Assembly: GCA_947497755.1 (NCBI GenBank)
Contig: CANMHT010000010.1
Coordinates: 62,001 to 126,000, forward strand
Direction of reading: 5' to 3'
DNA length: 64,000 nt
Source of the DNA: an uncultured Polaribacter sp.
GTDB taxonomy: Bacteria; Bacteroidota; Bacteroidia; Flavobacteriales; Flavobacteriaceae
Part shown: positions 33,452 to 41,460 of the stretch, one piece after another
How the letters are laid out: every line of letters begins with the position of its first letter
Numbering within the stretch: the first letter of the stretch is position 1
Notes under the pieces: model-generated
Told to the model about the DNA's origin: nothing
Databases searched by the model: none
The model's input: only the letters and a program-made list of their open reading frames with translations
Program-made: the position numbers and the translations under genes

Positions 33452-35638
33452 TTAATTATTAGTAGTTAATTTATTTTCGACCCACTTTAAACCATCATCT
33501 ATATACTCAGGGACTTTTAATTTCTCTTGTGCTTCCATAAATAGTAAATCAAGAGCAAAAGGAGCCTTAATCCGACTATTATCTTTTAAATATTCAAATA
33601 AGTTATTAGCTATTATATTAATATCTGCTTCTGAATTAAACTCAGTATTTAATTTCTTTATAAACCCATTTCCAGTGTTTGCCTTAAAATAATTCCAATT
33701 AGAGAAGCCTAATGAATCCTCAAATGTATAAGGATAAATGTCTTTTTTTTCTTCAGAATCAGATACATTAATTTCAACTTTTGTTTGATATGCAACTCTT
33801 ATTAGGGAGTTACTCGAAACTTTTTCCTCTTCCTTTAAATTAACTAGTTCGTCTAAACCTTCTTTTTTAGGATGCCAACTCACTAATGTTGTATTTCCTG
33901 TTTTATAACCTTTTTTCAATTCAGGAAAGATAGCCTTAGGTTTTTTTCCTTCTATATGCTTCACAGAATCTAAATCTGTAATAATTAGAGTAATTAATGC
34001 TAAATCATCTATCAAAGGTTTTAACCTATGTGCATGACTACCGCCTATTTCAAGAATAGAAACATACGAAGAAGAAAGTATTGGAAAATGTTGTCTTATG
34101 AAGTGAGGAACAAGCATTCTTTCGGCTGAACCTTCAACCAATATTACAGCATCAGCAAAAAATAAATCACAGTGAGTAGTCTTTAAATACCTAGCAGCAA
34201 ATTTTGAGGTATCATCATTTTTCCCAAAGGTTTCAGATAAATTAACTACAACGGATGTTGGGATATCATTTTTCTTTACATCTAATTTTCGCTTAAAATA
34301 TCTCAAAGAAGTAAACTCAACCTCATGTGCTATATGATTAGAATGTGTACTAACTATTAGCTGAGTTTGAAACTGTTTCTTCTCTTTTAAATCCTTATGC
34401 TCTCTTAAGATATCATAGGCCTTTTTTATAAATACTTGCTGAGCTTGAGCATGCAAATGAGCTTCTGGCTCCTCTATCAAAACCAAGTGTAACGGCTCAT
34501 AAATATCTTCCTTATCTTCAGAGGTTAACTCAGATAAACTTTTCCCAATTTGCATCCAACTATCTCTAAATCTAATTAATTTAAAAACCATTGAAATAAG
34601 GTTTTGGTATCCTAATCCGTTATATTTCTCAGGTAGTGTTAAATCTGTTTTTCCATTAGGTTTAAATCGAACAGCTGAATCATGGTTTAATCCATCTATC
34701 GTAGAAACCTTAGTAGATAAAGAAATACTTGGATTTCCAAAACCAGGATAATTTAAAGTCTCCAACTCTTTTATTGAAGGATCGAAGCTTTCATTAAGTT
34801 TTTTATCAAAAGCTTCTTTAGCTTTTTCAATAGATTCCAAAGCATCAATATCCTTTTCAGTTGGTTCTTTTGATGGGTCTAAATGTTTTGAATAGTACTC
34901 TCTCAATTGAGAAGATAATGTTATCGAGTTGGTGTTACCGTCATTTGCATCAGTAAAACCTCTTTGTGCATTAATTATGTCAATTCGTACTAAGCCTTTA
35001 AAAGGATTAGCCATATCTAAAGGCTCACTATCTTCGGGTAACTCTTGGGGGATAATATTATCAGCTTCACTTACTTGAGTAGGGTCTAGAATATATGCCC
35101 TTATGGAGAAATACTTGTGAAGTCTTTTTTCTAAAAATTCCCACATATGTGACGGCCATAGTTTTAATTTAGATTTCCCCTTAATCGTTTTAGAACGATT
35201 ATATGCTTCACAAAAATCATCATGAAGAGCTTCAATGTTCTCAGGGGCTAATTTAAGACGTACCCCTAAATTTCCACCACTCCAATCGAGAGTTGGTATT
35301 AAGTGATTTACATAATGTATTTCATTCTCTTCTACGTTTAGCCAAACATCTAATTGTGGCAATAGTTTGTTCCACTCATTTATTTTGTAATCAATAGCAT
35401 CATCTTTTTTACGACTTAACCAAGATTGCCCTATCTCATCTATATTTTTCCAATTTGATAATGTAAAATCTTGTGTTTTAAAATTAGATTTTTCTTTTAA
35501 AAAAAGTATGAGTGCATCCATTGCAGATGTTTTTCCACTATTGTTTGCTCCAACAAAAATTGTTTCCATATTGGAAAAGTCTATTCGACAACATTTTAAT
35601 TTTCTAAAATTTTGTAACTCAACAAAGGATATTTTCAT
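33452..35638 (-). CDS. OLD-family ATPase-TOPRIM nuclease, GajA-like component of a Gabija-type defence pair
   Basis: The N-terminal ABC-type ATPase has Walker A VGANNSGKTSA (29-39), a Walker B with LVLIEEPEAHLHAQAQ and an H-loop STHSNHIAHEV. A C-terminal TOPRIM nuclease domain follows, with the Glu motif ILVEGSAERML, LEIGGSHAHR and the acidic motif ITDLDSV. This is the OLD family class 2 layout, and the adjacent UvrD-like gene fits a Gabija system. At 728 residues it is longer than the classic GajA (about 580), with extra sequence in the ATPase insert and at the C-terminus. The 208 bases upstream (35639-35846) are AT-rich and contain no gene. Confidence 0.9.
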   Translation of the reverse strand: MKISFVELQNFRKLKCCRIDFSNMETIFVGANNSGKTSAMDALILFLKEKSNFKTQDFTLSNWKNIDEIGQSWLSRKKDDAIDYKINEWNKLLPQLDVWLNVEENEIHYVNHLIPTLDWSGGNLGVRLKLAPENIEALHDDFCEAYNRSKTIKGKSKLKLWPSHMWEFLEKRLHKYFSIRAYILDPTQVSEADNIIPQELPEDSEPLDMANPFKGLVRIDIINAQRGFTDANDGNTNSITLSSQLREYYSKHLDPSKEPTEKDIDALESIEKAKEAFDKKLNESFDPSIKELETLNYPGFGNPSISLSTKVSTIDGLNHDSAVRFKPNGKTDLTLPEKYNGLGYQNLISMVFKLIRFRDSWMQIGKSLSELTSEDKEDIYEPLHLVLIEEPEAHLHAQAQQVFIKKAYDILREHKDLKEKKQFQTQLIVSTHSNHIAHEVEFTSLRYFKRKLDVKKNDIPTSVVVNLSETFGKNDDTSKFAARYLKTTHCDLFFADAVILVEGSAERMLVPHFIRQHFPILSSSYVSILEIGGSHAHRLKPLIDDLALITLIITDLDSVKHIEGKKPKAIFPELKKGYKTGNTTLVSWHPKKEGLDELVNLKEEEKVSSNSLIRVAYQTKVEINVSDSEEKKDIYPYTFEDSLGFSNWNYFKANTGNGFIKKLNTEFNSEADINIIANNLFEYLKDNSRIKAPFALDLLFMEAQEKLKVPEYIDDGLKWVENKLTTNN

Positions 35639-35846
35639 ATTATTTTTTACTAAATATATTTTAAAATTAGGATAAGTTATTTCTCGCTATAAATTTCAAT
35701 GGTAATAACTGAATTATACTTAAGGATTGAATAATCAGCAATCAACATATTTTGTATAGATAATTGGAAAAGTGAACTTGAGAAACCAAATTTAATAAAA
35801 ATGAATGAGGTGTTTTTTACGGTTTCCCTTATCAATAAAATAAAAA

Positions 35847-36752
35847 TCAATGTATTGGATGCAAACTCTCAATAACCTCCTGTAAGTTTTCAAGGTCATC
35901 CTGAACGTAGCGTTCAGTGGAAGAAATATAACGATGCCCTGCCATGTATTGTACTTCTCGGATATTGTATTGAGATAGCCAATAGGTAATCACAGAAGCT
36001 CTGATTTGTTTTGGAGAAACCACCTTGTGATTGATACGTTTTAGTCTTTTGTAGATGTGTGTAGTAATGATGTCAAATCTATCCGAATTAAGCGGAAATA
36101 AAGCCTGTGAGTAGTTTTGTAGCTCCTCTTGGAGTAGTTCTCTATGTTTTTCCAAATACTGCACCAGTGGGAGTATTTGCCATGATTTAAGTTCGAGTGT
36201 TCGTCCATTAGTCTTTCGAGTACCTGGTATGTAAACCACTCCTTTTTCAACATGAACGTGGTCTACTTTTAGGGATTTTAATGCTGTAGCATTCATCCCT
36301 TGATAGACGATAAAACCTGTTATAACCTTATTACGAATGGCAACCGATGGACTACTTGGAAATTCAATATTGTGAGTCGGATAGCTATAATACAAATCTT
36401 CAAGTTCTGCGAACTCCAACAAGTTATGATTGAGTGTTCGTTTAACACCTCGAATATTGATATTTTGAAAAGGATTATCAAAACGAAAGTTTTGATCTAC
36501 TAAATAATTGAAATAGATTTTTAATGCCCCAACTTTATGCTTAACCGTAGACTGTGAGACTCGTTTTCCTTTTCTAACTTCTTGAAGTTTTTTAATGTAT
36601 TCTAGACATTGTTTGTAGTCGATACTCTCTGAATGATAATCTTTCTTTTTGCACCAAATGATAAATTTAGATTTGGCATCATCATAGCTTTTGATGGTTG
36701 TTTTGGAATAAGCTTCCCTTTTCAGGTAATCGGTAAATGTAATATTAGTCAT
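35847..36752 (-). CDS. Tyrosine recombinase with degenerate active site
   Basis: The 301-residue protein (start at the ATG at 36752; 36773 is an alternative) has a SAM-like N-terminal domain (YSKTTIKSYDDAKSKFIIWC) and a catalytic domain of the integrase family. Box I reads YQGMNATALKSLKV, with Asn where the catalytic Arg is expected. Box II reads PKQIRASVITYWL, keeping one Arg but not the usual His. The C-terminus keeps GHRYISSTERYV with the nucleophilic Tyr. It starts 8 bases inside the end of the intact recombinase gene at 36745-37692, so the two are translationally coupled and may work as a heteromer. Confidence 0.82.
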   Translation of the reverse strand: MTNITFTDYLKREAYSKTTIKSYDDAKSKFIIWCKKKDYHSESIDYKQCLEYIKKLQEVRKGKRVSQSTVKHKVGALKIYFNYLVDQNFRFDNPFQNINIRGVKRTLNHNLLEFAELEDLYYSYPTHNIEFPSSPSVAIRNKVITGFIVYQGMNATALKSLKVDHVHVEKGVVYIPGTRKTNGRTLELKSWQILPLVQYLEKHRELLQEELQNYSQALFPLNSDRFDIITTHIYKRLKRINHKVVSPKQIRASVITYWLSQYNIREVQYMAGHRYISSTERYVQDDLENLQEVIESLHPIH

Positions 36753-37692
36753 ATACTTTTTGTTTGTGAGCATAAGGATCTGCCAAATGCGTATAGATTT
36801 GTGTTGACTCTAGCGAAGCGTGTCCGAGAAATGAACTGATGAGTTGGATAGGTACTTTGTTTTGCATCAAATGAGTTGCAATACTATGACGTAAAGTATG
36901 CATAGTGATGTTCTTTTCTTTGATAGTTTCATTCTCTGTAGCTTCTATAATCGCTTTTAATCGATGTGCAATGGTTAAGTCATTCATGCGTTTACCATGA
37001 GAAGAAAGTAAAAGAGCATCAGTTTGATATTTGGTAATAAATTCAGAGCGGTGCTCAAAAACATACTCTTCAAGTATTTCCAAATTATGCTTGTTGATAG
37101 GAACGAATCGCTCTTTATAATTCTTTCCTTTACGAACATAGATGCGTCCTTTTTGAAACAGGATATCTTCGGTATCCATGTGCATGGCTTCATTTCGTCT
37201 CAATCCACAACTGTATAGTAATACTAATATAGTTTTGTCTCTTGCTTGAAAGTATGGTGTCATGTGAGCAAACTGACACGCATCAAACAATTCCTTAATT
37301 TCAATTTGGGTTAGGATTGTTTTCCCCTCTTGGTAATTTACCCTTTCTTGTTTGAGATGAACCCTAAACTTGATATTGGAATTATGTTCTTTGAGATAGG
37401 TTTGAAATTTCTTTAAGGCTTGTTGGTGTTTGTTTAAAAAGGACTTGCTCAAACTGCCACCACGTCTTTGATTCCCTCGCTGTGATAAATACTTGTAATA
37501 ATCTTTTATGATTTGTGTGGTAATGGTAGAAATACTTCCATGTCCTTGAGACTCCAAGTAATGAAAAAATTCACGTAGGTGGTTTGGTAGATTATATACG
37601 GTTGATGGAGCATAGCCTAATACCTTTAACCAGTCTTTGTATGACAGTAATAATTCATTAAATGTTGTGCTTTTCAATGGTAATTTCTTCAT
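36745..37692 (-). CDS. Tyrosine recombinase (integrase family), intact
   Basis: The 315-residue protein has the N-terminal core-binding domain (YKDWLKVLGYAPSTVYNLPNHLREFFHYLE) and a full catalytic set: Arg in YSCGLRRNEAMHM, Lys in VRKGKNYKERFVPI, HTLRHSIATHL (box II), and GHASLESTQIYTH with the nucleophile Tyr. It belongs to a coupled pair with the degenerate recombinase downstream. A pair of recombinases followed upstream by an ATPase gene is the layout of integrative elements in Bacteroidota. Confidence 0.93.
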   Translation of the reverse strand: MKKLPLKSTTFNELLLSYKDWLKVLGYAPSTVYNLPNHLREFFHYLESQGHGSISTITTQIIKDYYKYLSQRGNQRRGGSLSKSFLNKHQQALKKFQTYLKEHNSNIKFRVHLKQERVNYQEGKTILTQIEIKELFDACQFAHMTPYFQARDKTILVLLYSCGLRRNEAMHMDTEDILFQKGRIYVRKGKNYKERFVPINKHNLEILEEYVFEHRSEFITKYQTDALLLSSHGKRMNDLTIAHRLKAIIEATENETIKEKNITMHTLRHSIATHLMQNKVPIQLISSFLGHASLESTQIYTHLADPYAHKQKVYD

Positions 37693-37720
37693 TTCTATCC
37701 GTATTGCTATTCTATTTTAA

Positions 37721-37848
37721 TAGCAGGTTTTACCTGCTAGCTTTTATATTTCATTTTTTGTGGCGAGCTATTCGCAATGCTTTGATTTTCTTTTCATTAA
37801 CCTCGCCACTTTTTAAGTGGCGAACCTGTGGCGCACCGAAGCTCGGTG
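37721..37848. repeat. Three perfect triloop hairpins upstream of the recombinase pair
   Basis: The 190-base gap between the ATPase and recombinase genes contains three hairpins, each with a 3-base loop: TAGCAGGT-TTT-ACCTGCTA (37721-37739), CGCCACTT-TTT-AAGTGGCG (37804-37822) and CACCGA-AGC-TCGGTG (37834-37848). A further GTGGCG at 37760 can pair with the second arm (CGCCAC) as an alternative. They could terminate the ATPase transcript, regulate the recombinases or mark a recombination site. Confidence 0.65.
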
Positions 37849-37882
37849 AAGCAAATTGTCTCACTCATACGCAAGCAAAAAA

Positions 37883-39409
37883 TCAACTCGTTTTTACAAA
37901 TTTATCCAAACAAACACTAAGTGCTTTGTTGATGCTGTTTTCCAATTCTCCAAACTCATCCTGCTCTACAATTTCATATACAAAAGAATCGCTTTGGATA
38001 TCCTTTCGTCTTTTGATATATCCTTCTGATTCGAGTTTTAATTGATACCTACGCATGGTGCTTTCCGCCATTCTAAATTCCTTACGCATTTCCCTGTTCG
38101 TAAAAATGGTATCTCCTTTCTTTTTTAAATAGATTTTTAGCCTTTCAAAATAATTGCGTGTTGCTCCATTCAAATTATCAGACTTACGCAGTAGAATTGG
38201 TTTCAATAGTTCATTAGCGTATTTGATATCTTCTAGCGTCGTTTCGATATATTCTTCCCCTGTATGAATATCGAATTTCGATTCTCGTTGGTGTTGATGA
38301 TAGAATGTAATAGCTTCAATGAATTGCAAATAATGAGCATTGGTACGTCTTGGTTTGAATACTGATTTTGGCAGTACCAAATGTTCTGCATATGGATTTA
38401 TTACTCGTACAGGTTTTAATAATCGCTGTACATTTTGGAGGAGTTCTTCCGCCCACAGCTCATCTTCAATATTTACCTTTCCTGCGGATACCTTTCGTTG
38501 GTAATTCATAATACGTTCATCTTGCTCTTCGCTTTCATCAATATAAAGAAGAAAGGAACGATTAGAATTATCCTCATAAATACTTTCTTTAGTCGTACAA
38601 CCACCAACGGATACTGGACCCTCAACAACCAAATTCTTGGTTTTTCCTTGTCCTCCAATTCCCTTTTGTACTACAGATTTTGTAATACGCTTTTTGGTTT
38701 GTAATTCCCTTAATGGATACAACACATCATCTGCACCATCCAAATCTTCAATCAGAACCAATTTATGTTTCAATTCATCTTTTTTGAAATAATAGAATGA
38801 ATTACTAGAAAGCGAAGTAAGACTCAGTCTGTCTTCTTGTGGTATAAGTTCCGCTACAGAGCTTTGCAAGTGTGTTTTACCTGAACCACTAGAACCAAAA
38901 GAAATACAATGAAGAGGGTTCTCCATTTTTCTACTAGTAAAAATAAGATACATCAACAACCTGTTGTTCTCTTCTCCAATCACACCAGACTTACCTATAT
39001 ACTTATTCGTCTTTTCTAAAAGGTTTTCAGACTTAAGAAAATCCATTGCTGAACGCCTCTCTTTTTTGGAGAGGAGATATTCTTCTGCTTCTTCGTTTTC
39101 TACTTGGTTTAATACTTCTAATCTGAAATGTTCCAATTTAGAAATGAGTTCTTGTAAAGCTCGTCTAATTATAGAAGTTCCGATTTCTAAAAATTCAGCC
39201 AATTTGCGAACAAACTTTTCAACGCCATTGGCATTGTATAAATCTATGTTATGTCGCAAGGCATGAAATTCATCATCAAGCCGATTAGCTTTGATGGTCA
39301 CTCGTAATCTATCCAATCCAAAGGTGGATAAACCACCCAGAACATGAAATTCCAAAGTGTCTGTTGCGAAAATAAAGTGGTTTGGGTTTGATGTATTTAA
39401 TTGACTCAT
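37883..39409 (-). CDS. AAA-type ATPase with C-terminal winged helix, integrative-element gene
   Basis: The start is set at the ATG at 39409 (MSQLNTSNPNHF); 39433 is an alternative. The roughly 508-residue protein has a middle P-loop domain with Walker A FGSSGSGKTHLQ, Walker B LVLIEDLDGAD and a sensor region. The C-terminal domain, about residues 430-500, reads DTIFTNREMRKEFRMAESTMRRYQLKLESEGYIKRR, a winged helix. Proteins of this type occur next to recombinases in Bacteroidota elements, where they may process DNA or prime replication, but the activity is not known. It is divergent from an XRE regulator across a shared operator. Confidence 0.78.
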   Translation of the reverse strand: MSQLNTSNPNHFIFATDTLEFHVLGGLSTFGLDRLRVTIKANRLDDEFHALRHNIDLYNANGVEKFVRKLAEFLEIGTSIIRRALQELISKLEHFRLEVLNQVENEEAEEYLLSKKERRSAMDFLKSENLLEKTNKYIGKSGVIGEENNRLLMYLIFTSRKMENPLHCISFGSSGSGKTHLQSSVAELIPQEDRLSLTSLSSNSFYYFKKDELKHKLVLIEDLDGADDVLYPLRELQTKKRITKSVVQKGIGGQGKTKNLVVEGPVSVGGCTTKESIYEDNSNRSFLLYIDESEEQDERIMNYQRKVSAGKVNIEDELWAEELLQNVQRLLKPVRVINPYAEHLVLPKSVFKPRRTNAHYLQFIEAITFYHQHQRESKFDIHTGEEYIETTLEDIKYANELLKPILLRKSDNLNGATRNYFERLKIYLKKKGDTIFTNREMRKEFRMAESTMRRYQLKLESEGYIKRRKDIQSDSFVYEIVEQDEFGELENSINKALSVCLDKFVKTS

Positions 39410-39427
39410 ATCTTTTAAAAACAAATT

Positions 39428-39487
39428 ACACAAAATATATTTTCAAATATAATCATATATGTTTATTTATAAAAATATATTTTGTGT
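39428..39487. promoter_or_regulatory. Perfect 16-base inverted repeat, likely XRE operator
   Basis: ACACAAAATATATTTT at 39428-39443 and its exact complement AAAATATATTTTGTGT at 39472-39487 flank a 28-base spacer that contains CATATATG. Each arm is itself nearly palindromic (AAAATATATTTT). The sites lie in the gap between the ATPase gene (minus) and the XRE gene (plus), close to both start codons, as expected for an autoregulating repressor. Confidence 0.72.
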
Positions 39488-39489
39488 TA

Positions 39490-39521
39490 TTTGCTGTTAT
39501 TAATTATTTGACCTACATTTG
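39490..39521 (+). promoter_or_regulatory. Consensus Bacteroidota promoter of the XRE gene
   Basis: A -33 TTTG (39490-39493) and a -7 TACATTTG (39514-39521) are separated by 20 bases, matching the TTTG-n19/20-TAnnTTTG consensus. The expected start is about 6 bases before the ATG at 39532, so the mRNA is almost leaderless. The promoter sits right beside the inverted repeat at 39472-39487. Confidence 0.78.
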
Positions 39522-39531
39522 GAATTAAATA

Positions 39532-39927
39532 ATGAGTAGTATGGAAGCAACACAAGCACTATTGTTAGAGAACATTAAACGTATTCGTAAGGAAAAAGGA
39601 CTGACACAGAAGGATGTAGCAGAAGGATCTGATATGTTGGTGCCTACTTATTCACGCCTAGAACGTGGTGGCTCTAATCCATCTTTAGCTTCAATGGTGC
39701 GTATTGCTAAAGCTCTTGGTGTTCCTATAGTGGAACTTCTTTCAACCTCAGAAATTAAAGACCGAAGTGTTGCTCAAAAATTGGAAATGATTGGAGACTT
39801 GTCGGAGTATAACAAGTCTGTAATTAATATAATGCTGGACTCCATTATAGAAAAAGACCGTATTGAAAAATTACAGGAAGTAAAAAAGAATTCCAGACTA
39901 GCGGAACTCGATGCTATTCGTAAATAA
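39532..39927 (+). CDS. XRE-family transcriptional regulator
   Basis: The 131-residue protein has a complete XRE helix-turn-helix in residues 10-65 (LLLENIKRIRKEKGLTQKDVAEGSDMLVPTYSRLERGGSNPSLASMVRIAKALGV). A helical C-terminal region may serve for dimerisation. It is divergent from the ATPase gene, with an operator-like inverted repeat and a strong consensus promoter between. It probably represses itself and the ATPase/recombinase operon of the element. Confidence 0.93.
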   Translation: MSSMEATQALLLENIKRIRKEKGLTQKDVAEGSDMLVPTYSRLERGGSNPSLASMVRIAKALGVPIVELLSTSEIKDRSVAQKLEMIGDLSEYNKSVINIMLDSIIEKDRIEKLQEVKKNSRLAELDAIRK

Positions 39928-40074
39928 CCCTAATTCATTATATAAACAATCTTCATTATCATAACTCATAAAATAACTCCTTTATACTCAAAATTTTCTC
40001 TCTGCAATTCTAGTAATGTTTTATAAGTAGTTATTCCTTATAATATACAGGTATCAAATAAATACTTGGACATT

Positions 40075-40150
40075 ACTCCAGTACATCTTTTTCGCAAGGA
40101 TTTGCTTTCTGCGAAATTCCTCCTTGTCAAAAAAGCTTTGTCACTGGAGT
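40075..40150. ncRNA. Structured intergenic region, candidate leader RNA
   Basis: In the 265-base gap between 39928 and 40192, ACTCCAGT (40075-40082) pairs with ACTGGAGT (40143-40150). Inside lie two overlapping, mutually exclusive hairpins: TTCGCA/TGCGAA (40091-40096 with 40110-40115) and CAAGGA/TCCTTG (40095-40100 with 40121-40126). The region ends 42 bases before the ATG at 40193, so it could be a cis-acting switch of that gene. No ORF or match to a known RNA family is seen. Confidence 0.45.
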
Positions 40151-40192
40151 TTTCATATCAGCGTATTATTCGCTTAACCTATATATGATACG

Positions 40193-40558
40193 ATGACTAA
40201 TTTAGAACTTAAAAATACATTACAAGAAATTTCAACCGAAACAGAAAATACTATTGAAAAAGCAGTAATTGATGAAATTCTATCTAATTATGAAGATGAA
40301 ATTGAAACAGGCTTCAATAATATTGTTTCTTACCATAGAAGTTATGGAATGGTAAGTTCATTTATCTTTTATAAAGACATGGAAGAATTTTTCGATAATC
40401 ATTATGAATGGATACATGACGCCATTCTTGATTATGAAGATACTTATGGAATCCCATTTACATTCAGACGCAAAGACGATATTAAATCAGAACTTGCATG
40501 GGTAGCGTTTCAAGAAACAGCATCTCGAATAGCTCATAAATTAGAACTTGAGATATAA
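40193..40558 (+). CDS. Hypothetical acidic protein of integrative elements
   Basis: The 121-residue product is strongly acidic and has no signal peptide or membrane segment. The N-terminus is helical (LKNTLQEISTETENTIEKAVIDEIL), followed by the aromatic-rich FFDNHYEWIHDAILDYEDTYG. I do not recognise a family with confidence; the acidic surface and location in a mobile element would also suit an antirestriction or DNA-mimic role, but that is speculation. A structured leader lies upstream. Confidence 0.6.
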   Translation: MTNLELKNTLQEISTETENTIEKAVIDEILSNYEDEIETGFNNIVSYHRSYGMVSSFIFYKDMEEFFDNHYEWIHDAILDYEDTYGIPFTFRRKDDIKSELAWVAFQETASRIAHKLELEI

Positions 40559-40569
40559 GTTCTTTTCTT

Positions 40570-41079
40570 TTAAAGGATTTCTGGGTTGTTCCTTTTTATT
40601 TGGTTGACTACGTAGTTTATATAATCATCAGGAACTTTATTGATTTTTAAACCATCTAGTATGTGTTTCACATATTCCTCACTTGTTTTTAAATCATCTT
40701 TTCTTTTAGAATCCCTAGCCACATAAGTATAAACTTTCTCATCTATTTTTTTACCATCAACATCAGAAACTTCAATTTTAATTCTTTTATAATTATATCC
40801 TTCCCCTTCAATTTGATCTAAACATTTTTCCTTTTTTTTCTTATCTCTGAATACTCTTTCATCGGGAATCTGATATAAAACTCCCCATATGGTCATTTCC
40901 CCATCAGACTTTATATCAGCCACAGCACACTTATTATTCCTGCTCCAAATTGTAAAATCAAAATCAAATTTATTGACGGTTTGGACAATCCCAATTTTAA
41001 CAGCTGTACCATTTAAACGACTTTCTGAATTTAATCTCTTTTCAGATGTATTTGAACCGTATTGAAAAACAAATGCCAT
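40570..41079 (-). CDS. Gamma-glutamylcyclotransferase-like (AIG2/GGCT fold) protein
   Basis: The YGSN substrate-loop motif is at the N-terminus (FQYGSNTSEKRL), followed by WSRNNKCAVADI, IWGVLYQIPDE and LDQIEGEGYNYKRIKIEV, whose first Glu is the likely catalytic acid. This is the order of motifs in GGCT-fold enzymes that act on gamma-glutamyl groups. A C-terminal extension of about 50 residues is basic and helical. It forms a two-gene unit with the XRE gene at 41085-41333, which starts upstream and ends 5 bases before this gene's start codon. Confidence 0.8.
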   Translation of the reverse strand: MAFVFQYGSNTSEKRLNSESRLNGTAVKIGIVQTVNKFDFDFTIWSRNNKCAVADIKSDGEMTIWGVLYQIPDERVFRDKKKKEKCLDQIEGEGYNYKRIKIEVSDVDGKKIDEKVYTYVARDSKRKDDLKTSEEYVKHILDGLKINKVPDDYINYVVNQIKRNNPEIL

Positions 41080-41084
41080 AATAA

Positions 41085-41333
41085 CTATTCTATATCTTTA
41101 AAAAATTCTCCTAAGGTAATCTTATGAGCATCTAATATTTTAAGCAAGCTCTCAAATGTAAAATTGGTACCTTTTTCCATACGCCAATATTGCATTCTTG
41201 AAATGCCATATTCTATCGCAAAATTCTCATAAGACGTAAATCCTTTTTCAATTCGCATACGTTCCAATTTATCTGCAATACGCATAATACGCATATCCAA
41301 CTTCTTATTATTGTTTGTAGTTTTCTTTGCCAT
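41085..41333 (-). CDS. XRE-type helix-turn-helix regulator paired with the GGCT-like gene
   Basis: The start is placed at the ATG at 41333, preceded by AGGA, in preference to 41354. The 82-residue protein has a helix-turn-helix in residues 25-75 (RMRIEKGFTSYENFAIEYGISRMQYWRMEKGTNFTFESLLKIL). It is the first gene of a two-gene unit. In the divergent gap to the lipoprotein gene, the direct repeat GTTACACC occurs twice (about 41382 and 41396), a plausible operator. Confidence 0.85.
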   Translation of the reverse strand: MAKKTTNNNKKLDMRIMRIADKLERMRIEKGFTSYENFAIEYGISRMQYWRMEKGTNFTFESLLKILDAHKITLGEFFKDIE

Positions 41334-41424
41334 TCCTATTTGATTATGTATCAAACAAAAGTGGCTTTTTATGAAATTCTACGTTACACCTTATATGTTA
41401 CACCATTTATAAACATATTTTTAT

Positions 41425-41432
41425 TATGTTTG
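41425..41432 (+). promoter_or_regulatory. -7 element of the 41461 gene
   Basis: TATGTTTG matches TAnnTTTG exactly and lies 28 bases before the ATG at 41461. A -33 TTTG is not present at the right distance, but two GTTACACC repeats lie 30-45 bases upstream. Confidence 0.45.
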
Positions 41433-41460
41433 TCCATTATTAATTATAAATCATGCTCTT

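Noticed and set aside
26664..35638. A BREX or DISARM system, because methyltransferases, a helicase and an ATPase occur together
   Set aside because: There is no PglX of the right size, no PglZ, BrxC, DrmA or DrmB. The genes fit a type IIG pair plus a Gabija-like pair better.
37662..38045. Plus-strand ORF of 127 residues across the hairpin region at 37721-37848
   Set aside because: It overlaps two minus-strand genes at its ends, and its middle part is the hairpin cluster; no domain or promoter supports it.
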